A stretch of 64,000 bases of DNA from DATLED01 sp035525495 (GTDB lineage Bacteria; Actinomycetota; Acidimicrobiia; Acidimicrobiales; CADCTF01): positions 62,001 through 126,000 of the forward strand of contig DATLED010000058.1 in assembly GCA_035525495.1 (NCBI GenBank), in the 5' to 3' direction. The notes below the pieces were generated by a model. The model was not told the DNA's origin. It was given only the letters and a program-made list of their open reading frames with translations, and made no database searches. Shown piece by piece: positions 1 through 9,194 of the stretch (positions within the stretch are counted from its first letter, which is position 1; each line of letters begins with the position of its first letter). The translations under genes were made by a program, and so were the position numbers.

Positions 1-1
1 C

Positions 2-1000
2 GGCGGTCCGATCGGGCGCGACGACGGACGGGTGCTGCTGTACCTGCGGGGCTCGGCCCTGGCGCGCTCGGCGCCGTTGGCGGCACCGGACGATCGCCCT
101 TCCGACGACGAGCACGAGCGTTTGCGGGAGGTGCTCGCCGGCGGCGGGGCTCGGTTCTTCCGCGATCTCGGTGGCGCGGACGATCGGGCCACGCTCGACG
201 CGCTGTGGGATCTCGTGTGGGCGGGCGAGGTGACGAACGACGCCTTCGCCGCCGTGCGCGCCCTGTCTCTGAAGAAGCGCACGCAGGGCACGACCCGCCC
301 GGGACGTCGGCCGAGGCTCGGCACGCTCACGGCGATGGGACCGCCGACGTCCCAGGGCCGTTGGTCGTTGGTGGACCGCGGAGGGGTCGAACCGACAGTC
401 GCCGCGCACGCACTCGCCGGCGCCATGCTCGAACGCCACGGCGTGCTGACCCGGGAGGCCGTCCGCGGCGAGGGCACCGCCGGCGGGTACGCGGCGGTGT
501 ACCCGGTCCTGCGGGCGATGGAGGACGCGGGCCGGATCCGTCGTGGCTACTTCGTCGCCGGGCTCGGTGGCGCGCAGTTCGCGCTCCCCGGAGCCGTCGA
601 CCGGCTGCGCCAGTACCGGGCCATGGCCGGCGAACGCACCGGGATCGGCGCGCAGATCCTGGCGAGCACCGACCCGGCGAACCCGTTCGGCGTCGCCCTC
701 GCGTGGCCCGAGGTCGTGGGCGACGTCGGCGGACGCCCCGCTCGGACGGCCGGCTCCTACGTCGTGCTGCTCGACGGCATCGCGTCCCTCTACGTCGAAC
801 GCCGGGTGAAGGGGCTCATCGCGCTCCGCGCCTTCGATGGGTCGTGGGAGGCCGATGCCGTCGCCGCCCTCGCCGACCAGATGCTCGTGCCCGGCCGGCT
901 GTCACGCATCGTCGTGGAGAAGAGCGACCCCGCGCTCCACCGGTCCCTCGCGGACGCCGACTTCATCCCGACCCCGAAGGGCTGGACGAGGTACCGCTAA
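2..1000 (+). CDS. lhr: Lhr-family ATP-dependent DNA helicase, C-terminal part (5' end outside window)
   Basis: The reading frame is open from base 2 and ends at 1000, so only the last 332 or so residues are present. The visible part has the layout of the Lhr C-terminal region, after the helicase core: an IGRDDGRV stretch, an LWDLVWAGEVTND helical segment, a basic linker, then the winged-helix part starting around GRWSLVD. In the Lhr family this end follows two RecA-like motor domains, which would lie upstream of the window. Family members are 3'-5' DNA helicases linked to DNA repair. The next gene is convergent, with a palindrome between them. Confidence 0.88.
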   Translation, partial: GGPIGRDDGRVLLYLRGSALARSAPLAAPDDRPSDDEHERLREVLAGGGARFFRDLGGADDRATLDALWDLVWAGEVTNDAFAAVRALSLKKRTQGTTRPGRRPRLGTLTAMGPPTSQGRWSLVDRGGVEPTVAAHALAGAMLERHGVLTREAVRGEGTAGGYAAVYPVLRAMEDAGRIRRGYFVAGLGGAQFALPGAVDRLRQYRAMAGERTGIGAQILASTDPANPFGVALAWPEVVGDVGGRPARTAGSYVVLLDGIASLYVERRVKGLIALRAFDGSWEADAVAALADQMLVPGRLSRIVVEKSDPALHRSLADADFIPTPKGWTRYR

Positions 1001-1003
1001 CCG

Positions 1004-1051
1004 TTTTGTCAGCGGGATCCCGCCGCCGAAGGCGGCATCCCGATGACAAAA
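1004..1051. repeat. Dispersed palindrome, family 1, copy 1
   Basis: An imperfect inverted repeat with 21-base arms (1004-1024 and 1031-1051, 19 of 21 paired) and a 6-base loop lies between two convergent genes. It opens with TTTTGTCAG and closes with TGACAAAA. The same element recurs at 43199, 46488 and 57597. The T-run is on the 5' side and the A-run on the 3' side on both strands, the reverse of an intrinsic terminator. Confidence 0.9.
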
Positions 1052-1087
1052 GGAGGGGAGGGGAGGGGGAAGGGAGGGGAGTTCCGG

Positions 1088-1975
1088 TCAGGTGCGGCCG
1101 ATGGCGGCGGGGTCGCGGGGGTAGCCCTTGGCCTCGAGGACGGCGTTGGTCCACGGCGCCAGGAGCTCGAACAGTTCCTCGGCATCGGCGCCCAGCGCGG
1201 CGACGACCTCGGTCTCGCCGGCGTCGGTCATCTCCTCGACGACCGCCCGCAGCTGCTCGCCGGCGGGCGTGAACGCCGGCGGGTCGTCGGTCGTGACGAA
1301 GCCGCGCTCCTGCAACGAAGCGATGCCGGCGTCGATTTCGTCCGCCGACCAACCACGGGTGCGGATGTAGCCACCCGGCTTCTGCCGCCACCACAGCTCG
1401 GTCAGGAGGTTGATCTCGACGGCGCTCAGGTGCATGGCCGACCACGCCAGGACGTGCGAATCACCACGGTGCTCGCGCAGCACATCCGCGGCGCGCCACA
1501 GGTCGGCGACGGGATCCCCCGGGAGCCCGAGGGACCGCAGCCCCGCGAAGAGCGACCGCCCGGCGACGGGTGCAGCATCACCGGCACGCAACATCAGCTC
1601 GGTCGCCCGTTGCACCTTGGCGGAGTTGCCCCCTGTCACGGTGTCGCCGAGCATCCTCGTGAGCGCGACGCGCTGTCCGTCGAGGCGCGCCTCGAGCACC
1701 GACGAGGCGTCCGTCTTCGACCAGCCCTCGTCCACCGCGGGGATCACGATCGCGGGGTTGAAGACGCCGAACGTCGCGGCCACGACCTCGCCCGGGACCT
1801 GGCCCATGCACGCGGCTCGCGAGCAGAAGTACCCCGGCCCGAACCCGGCGAGGCCGAGCTTCTCGTAGTTGGAGTGGCACTCCGGTGAGAAGTACACGCT
1901 CGACGCCAATGGCTCGATCAGGTCCCACAACCGGCGGCTGACGGAACGGACGGTGGCGGCATCGGACCCAGGCAT
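1088..1975 (-). CDS. SCO6745-family protein (winged-helix type, function unknown)
   Basis: This 295-residue protein matches my knowledge of the actinobacterial SCO6745 family: an N-terminal SRRLWDLIEPLASSVYF segment, a central LREHRGDSHVLAW motif that is nearly invariant in the family, and a C-terminal winged-helix-like part (GWSADEIDAGIASL, ERGFVTTDD). No enzyme activity is established for the family. The open frame runs much further upstream, to about 2722, but that extension is antisense to the nei gene. I therefore start at the ATG at 1975, directly before the conserved N-terminus. A degenerate family 2 palindrome lies between this gene and divergent nei. Confidence 0.85.
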   Translation of the reverse strand: MPGSDAATVRSVSRRLWDLIEPLASSVYFSPECHSNYEKLGLAGFGPGYFCSRAACMGQVPGEVVAATFGVFNPAIVIPAVDEGWSKTDASSVLEARLDGQRVALTRMLGDTVTGGNSAKVQRATELMLRAGDAAPVAGRSLFAGLRSLGLPGDPVADLWRAADVLREHRGDSHVLAWSAMHLSAVEINLLTELWWRQKPGGYIRTRGWSADEIDAGIASLQERGFVTTDDPPAFTPAGEQLRAVVEEMTDAGETEVVAALGADAEELFELLAPWTNAVLEAKGYPRDPAAIGRT

Positions 1976-1987
1976 GCCCACATCTTG

Positions 1988-2036
1988 CTTCTGGGCGGCC
2001 AGAACGACCTCAACGGTCGTCGAGCCCACCCAGAAC
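1988..2036. repeat. Degenerate palindrome, family 2
   Basis: The arms 1988-2009 and 2015-2036 pair at about 16 of 22 positions around a 5-base loop. The right arm closely resembles the arms of the better palindrome at 40702-40750, so this looks like a decayed copy. It lies between the divergent SCO6745-family gene and nei. Confidence 0.65.
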
Positions 2037-2051
2037 GGGTAAGGCGGGAGG

Positions 2052-2858
2052 ATGCCCGAGGGCGACACCATCTTCCGCGCCGCCAAGACGCTCGACCGCT
2101 GGTTGCGGGGGCGCGAGGTGACCGGAGCCCGCACGCAGGTCGATCGTCTGCCGGCGCACAAGCTCGTCGGCCAGAGGGTCGAGTCGGCCGAAGCCCGGGC
2201 GAAGCACCTCTTGATCCGGTTCAGCTCGGGCGCCGTCCTCCACACCCACATGAAGATGACGGGGTCGTGGCACGTGTACCGGGCCGGCGAGCGATGGCAG
2301 AAGCCGGCGAGCCAGGCGCGCCTCGTCCTCGAGGCCGGCGAACGGATCGCCGTGTGCTTCAACGCGCCGGTCGTCGAGCTCCTCTCCGCCCGCGGCGAGC
2401 ACTTGCACCCCGGCCTCGTGAACCTCGGGCCCGACGTCCTGAGGCCGCCCGTCGACCTCGCCGAGGTGCGTCGTCGGGCGGCGGCGCTGTCGCCCTCGGC
2501 GACGATCGGCGAGCTTCTCCTCGCGCAACAGGTCGTGTCGGGGATCGGGAACATCTGGCGTTGCGAATCGCTGTTCGTCCAGCGGCTCGACCCGTTCACG
2601 CCGCGCCACCAGATCGACGACGGCAGCCTCGACGAGCTCGTCACCGTCGCTTCGCAGATGATGCAGAAGGCCGCTCGTCCGAACGAGTACGTGGGCCGCG
2701 ACTTCGGCGGCGGCATGGACAAGCCGTGGGTCTACGGACGGTCCCGGCGACCGTGCCGTCGCTGCGGCACGCCGATCGAGGTGCGGTCGCTCGGCTCGCC
2801 TCTGCCCCGTGCCGTCTACTGGTGCCCGACCTGCCAGGTGCGGTCGCGCACGACTTGA
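2052..2858 (+). CDS. nei: Fpg/Nei-family DNA glycosylase (endonuclease VIII, Nei2-like)
   Basis: This base-excision repair enzyme has the MPEGDT N-terminus of the Nei branch. After Met removal, Pro2 is the Schiff-base nucleophile and Glu3 the catalytic acid. The helix-two-turn-helix region includes QQVVSGIGNIWR, where Asn is a DNA-contact residue. The C-terminal zinc finger has Cys235, Cys238, Cys258 and Cys261. Family members remove oxidised pyrimidines and cut the abasic strand. At 268 residues it has the normal family length. A small minus-strand frame overlaps its last 43 bases. Confidence 0.92.
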   Translation: MPEGDTIFRAAKTLDRWLRGREVTGARTQVDRLPAHKLVGQRVESAEARAKHLLIRFSSGAVLHTHMKMTGSWHVYRAGERWQKPASQARLVLEAGERIAVCFNAPVVELLSARGEHLHPGLVNLGPDVLRPPVDLAEVRRRAAALSPSATIGELLLAQQVVSGIGNIWRCESLFVQRLDPFTPRHQIDDGSLDELVTVASQMMQKAARPNEYVGRDFGGGMDKPWVYGRSRRPCRRCGTPIEVRSLGSPLPRAVYWCPTCQVRSRTT

Positions 2859-2995
2859 TGCCCGAGCCGGCGGGCGAGGGCGTCGATGCGGGCCTCCGTG
2901 AGCTTGCGGTCCTCGCACGCCCGGTAGGCGTTGGCCTGGGCGCCCGCGTTGCCGAGGGTGGAGACGAGGCGGGCCAACGTCTGTGCCAGTGCCAT
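2816..2995 (-). CDS. Small hypothetical protein (59 aa)
   Basis: A short ATG-started frame encodes a charged helical peptide (MALAQTLARLVSTLGNAGAQ, then NAYRACEDRKLTEARIDALA). Its composition looks like real actinobacterial coding sequence rather than an antisense shadow. The main reservation is the 43-base overlap with the convergent nei gene. I do not recognise a family. Confidence 0.45.
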   Translation of the reverse strand: MALAQTLARLVSTLGNAGAQANAYRACEDRKLTEARIDALARRLGHQVVRDRTWQVGHQ

Positions 2996-3203
2996 GCCGT
3001 CACCGTACGGAGACGACATGACATCCGATCGACGAGGCGATGGCCATCGCGTGACCGGTGGATGAAACCCATCTGTCGCCGTCGGTCGTCGTCCCCGCAA
3101 CCGATCCCCGAGGACGCCGGTGACGACGACGTGCCGGGCGAGATCCGCGCATCGGGCCACTACAGTCGGATCCGGTTCGATCCGCACGACAGGGGGTCCA
3201 CGC

Positions 3204-4751
3204 ATGCCCGATGCGACAGCAGGCGGCAAGGTCCGGACGATCGCCGATGTCATGAGCCGGCCGCCGGTGACGGCGACCGGGGGCGAGCTCGTCTCTGAGG
3301 CCGCGGCGCGCATGAACGAGCGGGCCGTCGGGTCCGTCGTGGTCGTCGACGGCAACCGTCCGGTCGGGATCCTGACCGAGCGCGACATGATCCGCGTCGC
3401 CTCCTCGAGCACGGATCTGTCCACCGCCAAGGTGGGCGAGTGGATGACGCCGCAGCCCGACACCATCGGCCCCGACGTCGAGGTGACCGAGGCATGGCGC
3501 AGCTTCTCCGAGCGCGGCTATCGCCACATCCCCGTCGTCAGTGGGACGGCGCTCGTCGGGATCGTCACGATGCGCGACCTCATGCGGGTGTCGCAGCTCG
3601 CGCCGATGCCGGGCGCGGCCATCGACGTGCCTCAGGGGCTCAAGGGCGTGATCGTCACCGAGACCGAGGTCGGCGACGTCCGCGGCTACGAAGGCTTCTA
3701 CCACTATCGCCAGTACTCGGCGATCGACCTCGCGCAGCACCGCCCGCTCGAGGACGTGTGGCACCTGATGTTCGAGGGGGAGCTCCCGACGCTGGCCCAG
3801 CGGGAGTCGTTCCGCCGGGAGGTGGCGCCGCTGCGGGAGGTGCCGGCGCTCGTACAACCGTTGCTGCCGGCGATCGCGGCGGCGAGCGACGCGCCGCTGG
3901 ACGGGCTGCGCACCGCGGTTTCCCTGATCGGCGCGGCGAAGGGGTTCAAGCCGAACATCGACATCGACCGGGCGGAGCTGCGTTCCGACGCCATGCAGAT
4001 CGCGGCGGTGGTCCCCACGATCCTCACGGCGCTGCACCGTCTGCGGAACGGGCTCGAGCCGGTCGACCCCCACCCGTCGCTGGGATACGCCGCCAACTAC
4101 CTCTACATGATGACGGGCGAGGAGCCGGACGAGGCCCGGGTGCGGGCGATCGAGGCGTACCTCATCTCGACCGTCGACCACGGGTTCAACGCCTCGACGT
4201 TCACCGCCCGGGTGGTGGCCTCGACCGGTGCCGACCTCGGCGCCTGCGTGACCGCCGCCATCGGCGCCCTGAGCGGTCCCTGGCACGGGGGCGCGCCGTC
4301 GCGGGCGCTCGACACCCTCGATGCGATCGGCACGCCCGACAACGTCGACGACTGGGTCCGTCCGCGCATCGAGGCGGGCGAGAAGATGATGGGGTTCGGC
4401 CATCCCGTCTACCGGACGCACGACCCGCGCTCGGTGATGTTGCGCGGCATCGCGGAGTCCATCGGGGGCGACATCGTCGACTTCGCCAAGCAGGTCGAGA
4501 CCCGGATCGTCGAGATCCTCAACGAGGTGAAGCCGGGGCGGGAGATCTACACGAACGTCGAGTTCTACGCGGGCGTCGTCATGGAGCTGTGCGGGCTGCC
4601 GCGGTCGATGTTCACGCCGACGTTCGCCTCGTCCCGCGTGATCGGGTGGTGCGCCAACATCCTGGAGCAGGCAGCCCACAACAAGATCATCCGGCCCGCC
4701 GCCCGCTACGTCGGCCCGCCGCCGCCCCAGCCGCTGCCGGACCCGGCGTGA
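3204..4751 (+). CDS. Citrate synthase (CitA-like) with N-terminal CBS domain pair
   Basis: This 515-residue fusion has two CBS domains at about residues 10-125 (GILTERDMIRVAS, VGIVTMRDLMRVS) followed by a full citrate synthase from about 140. WHGGAPSRALD and GFGHPVYRTHDPRS hold the catalytic His regions. The usual NVDFYSG motif reads NVEFYAG, with Glu453 where most citrate synthases have the catalytic Asp. Mycobacterial CitA also has Glu there, and the C-terminal ILEQ...YVGP pattern is CitA-like. CBS pairs bind adenylates, so allosteric control by energy charge is likely (inference). The ATG at 3204 follows an AGGGGG ribosome site; the next gene starts inside its stop (GTGA). A conventional gltA lies at 48787. 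Confidence 0.93.
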   Translation: MPDATAGGKVRTIADVMSRPPVTATGGELVSEAAARMNERAVGSVVVVDGNRPVGILTERDMIRVASSSTDLSTAKVGEWMTPQPDTIGPDVEVTEAWRSFSERGYRHIPVVSGTALVGIVTMRDLMRVSQLAPMPGAAIDVPQGLKGVIVTETEVGDVRGYEGFYHYRQYSAIDLAQHRPLEDVWHLMFEGELPTLAQRESFRREVAPLREVPALVQPLLPAIAAASDAPLDGLRTAVSLIGAAKGFKPNIDIDRAELRSDAMQIAAVVPTILTALHRLRNGLEPVDPHPSLGYAANYLYMMTGEEPDEARVRAIEAYLISTVDHGFNASTFTARVVASTGADLGACVTAAIGALSGPWHGGAPSRALDTLDAIGTPDNVDDWVRPRIEAGEKMMGFGHPVYRTHDPRSVMLRGIAESIGGDIVDFAKQVETRIVEILNEVKPGREIYTNVEFYAGVVMELCGLPRSMFTPTFASSRVIGWCANILEQAAHNKIIRPAARYVGPPPPQPLPDPA

Positions 4752-5230
4752 CGTCTTCGGGGGCGGCCTCGGTTTCGGTCAGCGAGGCCCATGAAGTCGA
4801 CCTCGATCTCGTCGCCGCCTTCGGGCGGCTGATCCCCCAGCTGTCGTCATCGGCGTCGGCTCCTGATGCCGACGAGCTCGCCGGGATCATCGGCAGCGAG
4901 GCGGGCCACGTGCTGGTCGCGCGCGACGATGCCGGCCTGATCGTCGGCACGCTGACGTTGGTCGTGTTCCGCATCCCGACAGGTCTGCGGGCGATCATCG
5001 AGGACGTGGTCGTCGACGGTCCGGCCGTGCGCGGCCGGGGCCTCCGCACGGGCGAGTGTCTCACCAGAGCGGCGCTCGACCTCGCCCGCTCGCTCGACTG
5101 CAAGACCGTGGACCTGACCTCGCGCCCGTCCCGTGAGGACGCCAACCGGCTCTACCAGCGCCTCGGCTTCGAGCTGCGGGAGACGAACGTGTACAGATTT
5201 GCGTTGGAAGCGACGGATCCCCGCACGTAG
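4748..5230 (+). CDS. GNAT-family N-acetyltransferase
   Basis: This 160-residue protein starts at a GTG overlapping the stop of the CBS-citrate synthase, so the two are probably co-transcribed. It shows the GNAT pattern: a central beta strand (LRAIIEDVVVDG), the acetyl-CoA loop VRGRGLRTGECL, and the C-terminal ANRLYQRLGFELRETNVYRF. The substrate cannot be told. Its tail matters for the rest of the window, because short remnants of a GNAT tail (RRETNVYRFTL, stop) sit in front of two toxin-antitoxin modules at 11510 and 13163. Confidence 0.85.
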   Translation: MTSSGAASVSVSEAHEVDLDLVAAFGRLIPQLSSSASAPDADELAGIIGSEAGHVLVARDDAGLIVGTLTLVVFRIPTGLRAIIEDVVVDGPAVRGRGLRTGECLTRAALDLARSLDCKTVDLTSRPSREDANRLYQRLGFELRETNVYRFALEATDPRT

Positions 5231-5397
5231 CGAAAGCCCTCTCGGGGCGACACGCGTTTGCAGAGACGGATCGACCGCAGGGTCATACCGCCGAGTTCAC
5301 AGGGCGACCGAGGTCCCGCCACTGGTCGGCGCTGGGCTGCTCGCCGAGGAGGCGGGCGACGCCGCGGATGATTGCTCCGAACTCGTGGTGGCGCACC

Positions 5398-5625
5398 CGC
5401 GTCTTCGCCGGCGAGTGGATCTGGGCGACCGTGATCGAGGACGAGAAGATCAGCGCCCTCGGCATCTCACCCGACTGGGCAACGCTCGTCGCGGGCACGT
5501 CGTCAGGCACGGTGCGACAGTTCGACATCGCCACCCGTCGGCCGTTCGGACCTCCGCTGCCGGGCTTCGGCTTCGAGGTCGGCGGCGTCGCATACAGCGG
5601 CGATGGTTCCGCGCTGGCGGGCGCT
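5398..5625 (+). pseudogene. Broken WD40 fragment, copy of part of the STAND-WD40 gene
   Basis: Bases 5431-5625 closely match 20739-20933 inside the large STAND-WD40 gene, on the same strand. Both encode SGTVRQF, RPFGPPLPG and a GFEV..GVAYS stretch. The preceding 30 bases (GEWIWA) match 20450-20476 (GAWIWA), so about 260 bases present in the intact gene are missing here. No start, stop or domain boundary makes this a working gene. It is bounded by the GNAT gene and the end of the LuxR-type gene. The rest of 5231-5397 holds nothing I recognise. Confidence 0.85.
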
Positions 5626-5661
5626 CGCGGAGTAGAAGCCGATCGATATGGGCGATCGGCG

Positions 5662-8600
5662 TCAGCGCGACTGGCTCGCGATCACCGCGAGTTCGGTGCG
5701 GGACTTGACGCCGAGCTTTGCGAAGACATGGCTGAGATGCGTTGCCACGGTCTTGGGCGACACGAACAACCGCTCGGCGATCTGGGCGTTTGGCAGTCCT
5801 TCGGCGACGAGTCCTGCGACTTGGAGCTCGGTCCGCGTGAGGCTCTCCCAGCCGGTCGACGGCCGACGCCGCCGGCCACGGCCGCGAATCGCGTACGCCA
5901 CGGCATCGTCGATGCTCAGCCGCTGGCCGTCGGTCCACGCGCCTTCGAACGCTGCCTCGCCGAGTGCCGACTTCGCCTCGGCCTTCCCCGCGTCGAGACG
6001 CTTTCCCGTCCATGGGTTGTGCCGACGGACGATGCCTTCAGGCGAGTAGAACGCGTCGATCGCCGACAGGAGGCGGACGGCGTCGACGTACCGGCCCAGA
6101 CCGACCCAGCTGAGAGCGAGGTTGGCGAGGCACCGGCTCGCGAACTCGTGATGCCCCGACGGGATCTTGACCAGCGCGTCGAGGTTCAGAGTCTCCGCGG
6201 TCTCGAAGTCGTCGGCACGCAGTGCGATCAAGGCATCCATAGCGAGCAATATCGGTGTCTCGTTGAGCCCGATTTGGCCACCGATCACGCGCGCTTCATC
6301 GAACGCGGCCCTCGCCTCCTCGCCTCGATCGGCTTCAAGGAGGGCTGTGGCCAGCATTGACAGACGCGTGAAGAGTCCGACTCGGCTTCCGGTCGGGCGC
6401 GTCATTGCGGTGAGGTGCTCGGCCATCACGATGGCCCGATCGATGTCGCCTTCGAGGACGGTGAGGTGGAACAACACCTGACCAACAGCGATGATCCCAT
6501 TGAACGACCCAGTGCTCTCGATTGAGAGCCACTCGTCGTCCAACAGCGCACGGAACTCCGATGGGGCGCCGCGTGCGACCAACAGCAGCTCGAGGTTTCC
6601 CATCACCTCGAGCCGTTGGTTTCGGTCTCCTACCTCGTCGTCGCCGAGCGCCAACGCGCGCCGAAGGAGGCGCTCGGCCTCGCGAAATTCGCCACGCGTC
6701 GCCGCCAGTGCCGCGAGGTCCCTGAGGCTGTACCAGCTCGGGAAGCCACTGGCGACGGCAACGTCGTGCGCCTCCTGGAGCAGCGGGAGGGCTCGGTCGA
6801 GGTCGGTTGTCATATGCAAACCGCCCGCAACCCAGAGAGCTCCCGCGAGGAACATCCCATCGTCGGCTCGGCGCGCGACGGTCACTGCGGCGTCGGCATC
6901 GTCAAGCGTCGCCGCAGCTCCATACAGCAGTCCCTTGGTCTGGGCAAGGATCATCCGGCAACCCGCATTGATGCGCAGATCGCCGACAACCTCCGCGGTC
7001 GAGAGGGCCTGGTTGAGGAGCCGCATCGCAGCCATGACGTCGCCGGCGTATGTGGCCATGACACCTGCGCCGAACACACTCCACACGCGGAGTGCTGGTT
7101 CCTCGCCTTCGCTCGCCGCGACGAGGTCGTCCAACAGCCGCCGCCCCTCGGTGTGCCGGCCGCGCAGCTGCCAATAGAAGAAGAGGGGAGCGGCGAGATG
7201 CAGCCCTTCGGTGACCCGTCCCGGTGTGGCACCCCAGACGAGAGCCTCGCGGACGTTGTCGTAGTCTCGATGAACGTCGGCGAAGAACGCGATGCGGTTG
7301 GCTGAGCGCAGTGCGAGCGCGCTCCGTGACCGCTGCGCATAGAACGCAAGGTGGCAGTCGCGTAGCTCGATGTCCTGTCCGGCGTCGACGAGGCGGTCCC
7401 AGGCGAACTGCTTGATGGTCTCGAGGAGGCGATAGCGCGAGGTGTCTTCGTCGGCGACGACGAGAGAGCGGTCGACCAGCGACAGGAGGACGTCGAGCAC
7501 CGCGTACGGGTCGACGTCGCCGCCGGAGCACACTGCCTCGGCCGCGTCCAGGCCGAAGTCGCCGGCGAACACTGACAATCGTGACAGCAAGGTGCGCTCG
7601 TGCGCGGCCAGGAGGTTGTAGCTCCACGACACCGATGCCTCGAGCGTCTGCTGGCGGGGCATCGCGGTGCGCGGGCCGCTCCCGAGGAGCCGGAAGCGGT
7701 CGTCGAGGCCGTCCGCGATCTTGTCGACCGGGAGCAAGCGGACTCGCGCGGCAGCGAGCTCGATGGCGAGCGGGATCCCGTCGAGTCGCCTGCAGATCTC
7801 ATGGACGATTGGGCCGGTGCGGTCGTCCAACACGAAGTTCGGCCGTGCATGCCTGGCGCGGGCCACGAACAGCGCCACTGCGTCCGACCTCGGGAGGCGT
7901 GTGATCGGCTTCGTGCTCGACGCCTCGGGCGGCAGCGAGAGCGAAGGGACCCGCCATGACAGCTCGCCTTCGACGCCGAGCGGTTCCCGGCTCGTCGCAA
8001 GAACGAGGAGGGACGGGCATGCCCGAAGCAACGCGGCGACGACCGACGCGCACTCCTCGATCAGGTGCTCGCAGTTGTCGAGGAGGATGAGGCAGCGCTG
8101 CTGACGCGCCTGCCGAGCAACTTCGTCGACGAGCGCCGCTCCCGTCGACTCCTTGACGCCGAGAACCGTTGCGATGGCGGCGACGACGTAGGCGGCGTCT
8201 GATATTGCACCGAGGTCGCACAACCAGACGCCGTCGGGGAACTGGTCGGCGACATCGGCCACGACCTGGAGTGCGAGCCTCGTCTTGCCGCAGCCTCCGG
8301 AGCCGGTGAGCGTGAGGAGCCGCGTGGTTCCCAGCAGCTTCCGAGTCAACGCGAGCTCTTCGGTGCGACCGACGAAGGTGGAGAGCTGCGACGGCAGGTT
8401 GTGTCTCAGCACATCGAGGGACCGCAGCGGTGGGAAGTCGGCCGCGAGATGCGGATGGATCAGTTGAGAGACCCGCTCTGGTCGGCCCAGGTCACGGAGT
8501 CGTTGGACGCCGAGGTCCACCAACTCCGCGCCATCCGGCAGCAGGTCCGCGACCAGATCGTGCACCGCAGCCGAGAGTACCGTTTGTCCCGGGTGGCCGA

Positions 8601-8931
8601 CGTCGCGCAGCCTTGCCGCGCGACTGAGCGCGGCACCCGAGGACGCCGCACCGTCCTGTAGCTCCAGCTCACCCGCGTGGATGCCGACTCGCGGCGGTGG
8701 GTCGGCATCCGCCATGGCCAGCTGTATCGAGAGCGCGCAGCCGAGGGCATCAGTCGCACGAGCGAACGCGGCGGCAATGCCGCCGTCGGCGTGGTCGACC
8801 GGCCCCACACCGCCATGACGTCCGACGGCCTCGACGACGGCGTGCTCTGACGCATCATCGCCGTCGGCGACCAGGAAGGTCGCGGTCCCGGCGGGAAGCA
8901 GGAAGTCGGCACCGACCGCGCCTTTGCTCAC
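5662..8931 (-). CDS. LuxR-type STAND regulator with degenerate cyclase-like N-terminus
   Basis: A 1089-residue regulator. Residues 1 to about 170 resemble a class III nucleotidyl cyclase (RVGIHAGELE; LSRAARLRD), but the central metal and GEGD segment is missing, so it is probably not catalytic. An NB-ARC/STAND ATPase follows, with P-loop TGSGGCGKTR near 207-216 and Walker B CLILLDNCEHL near 280. Next come TPR-like helical repeats, then a LuxR helix-turn-helix over the last 65 or so residues (LPNAQIAERLFVSPKTVATH). The frame is open to 9078, but I choose the GTG at 8931: it follows a G-rich ribosome site and directly precedes the cyclase-like start. It is likely an ATP-dependent transcription switch; the ligand is unknown. 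Confidence 0.88.
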   Translation of the reverse strand: MSKGAVGADFLLPAGTATFLVADGDDASEHAVVEAVGRHGGVGPVDHADGGIAAAFARATDALGCALSIQLAMADADPPPRVGIHAGELELQDGAASSGAALSRAARLRDVGHPGQTVLSAAVHDLVADLLPDGAELVDLGVQRLRDLGRPERVSQLIHPHLAADFPPLRSLDVLRHNLPSQLSTFVGRTEELALTRKLLGTTRLLTLTGSGGCGKTRLALQVVADVADQFPDGVWLCDLGAISDAAYVVAAIATVLGVKESTGAALVDEVARQARQQRCLILLDNCEHLIEECASVVAALLRACPSLLVLATSREPLGVEGELSWRVPSLSLPPEASSTKPITRLPRSDAVALFVARARHARPNFVLDDRTGPIVHEICRRLDGIPLAIELAAARVRLLPVDKIADGLDDRFRLLGSGPRTAMPRQQTLEASVSWSYNLLAAHERTLLSRLSVFAGDFGLDAAEAVCSGGDVDPYAVLDVLLSLVDRSLVVADEDTSRYRLLETIKQFAWDRLVDAGQDIELRDCHLAFYAQRSRSALALRSANRIAFFADVHRDYDNVREALVWGATPGRVTEGLHLAAPLFFYWQLRGRHTEGRRLLDDLVAASEGEEPALRVWSVFGAGVMATYAGDVMAAMRLLNQALSTAEVVGDLRINAGCRMILAQTKGLLYGAAATLDDADAAVTVARRADDGMFLAGALWVAGGLHMTTDLDRALPLLQEAHDVAVASGFPSWYSLRDLAALAATRGEFREAERLLRRALALGDDEVGDRNQRLEVMGNLELLLVARGAPSEFRALLDDEWLSIESTGSFNGIIAVGQVLFHLTVLEGDIDRAIVMAEHLTAMTRPTGSRVGLFTRLSMLATALLEADRGEEARAAFDEARVIGGQIGLNETPILLAMDALIALRADDFETAETLNLDALVKIPSGHHEFASRCLANLALSWVGLGRYVDAVRLLSAIDAFYSPEGIVRRHNPWTGKRLDAGKAEAKSALGEAAFEGAWTDGQRLSIDDAVAYAIRGRGRRRRPSTGWESLTRTELQVAGLVAEGLPNAQIAERLFVSPKTVATHLSHVFAKLGVKSRTELAVIASQSR

Positions 8932-9194
8932 GCCTGCATCCCCCCAACGGACCGCCCCAGGGCTCCGGGAGCTGCCGAATTCGTCGGATATCACGCTACG
9001 CCCGCTTCCGATCGGCCACACGACCAGCAGGCCACAAGCGTCGGTCGACAACATCGGCCGGTCGACGGATATTTTCAAGGCTCCCGGGCCGCGCCAACCG
9101 AGAAATACGACATCCTGCCGATGTTTCGACGGCCGCCGAACCGCATAGTCGCAGGTAGCGGGCCGGCGTGTGATCGGACCGCTGGGGGCTGATC

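Noticed and set aside
1976..2722. Extended N-terminus of the SCO6745-family protein
   Set aside because: Antisense to nei and rich in Ser/Arg; the conserved protein starts at 1975.
5283..5534. 83-codon minus-strand frame next to the WD40 fragment
   Set aside because: Its beginning is antisense to the fragment and the rest matches nothing I know.
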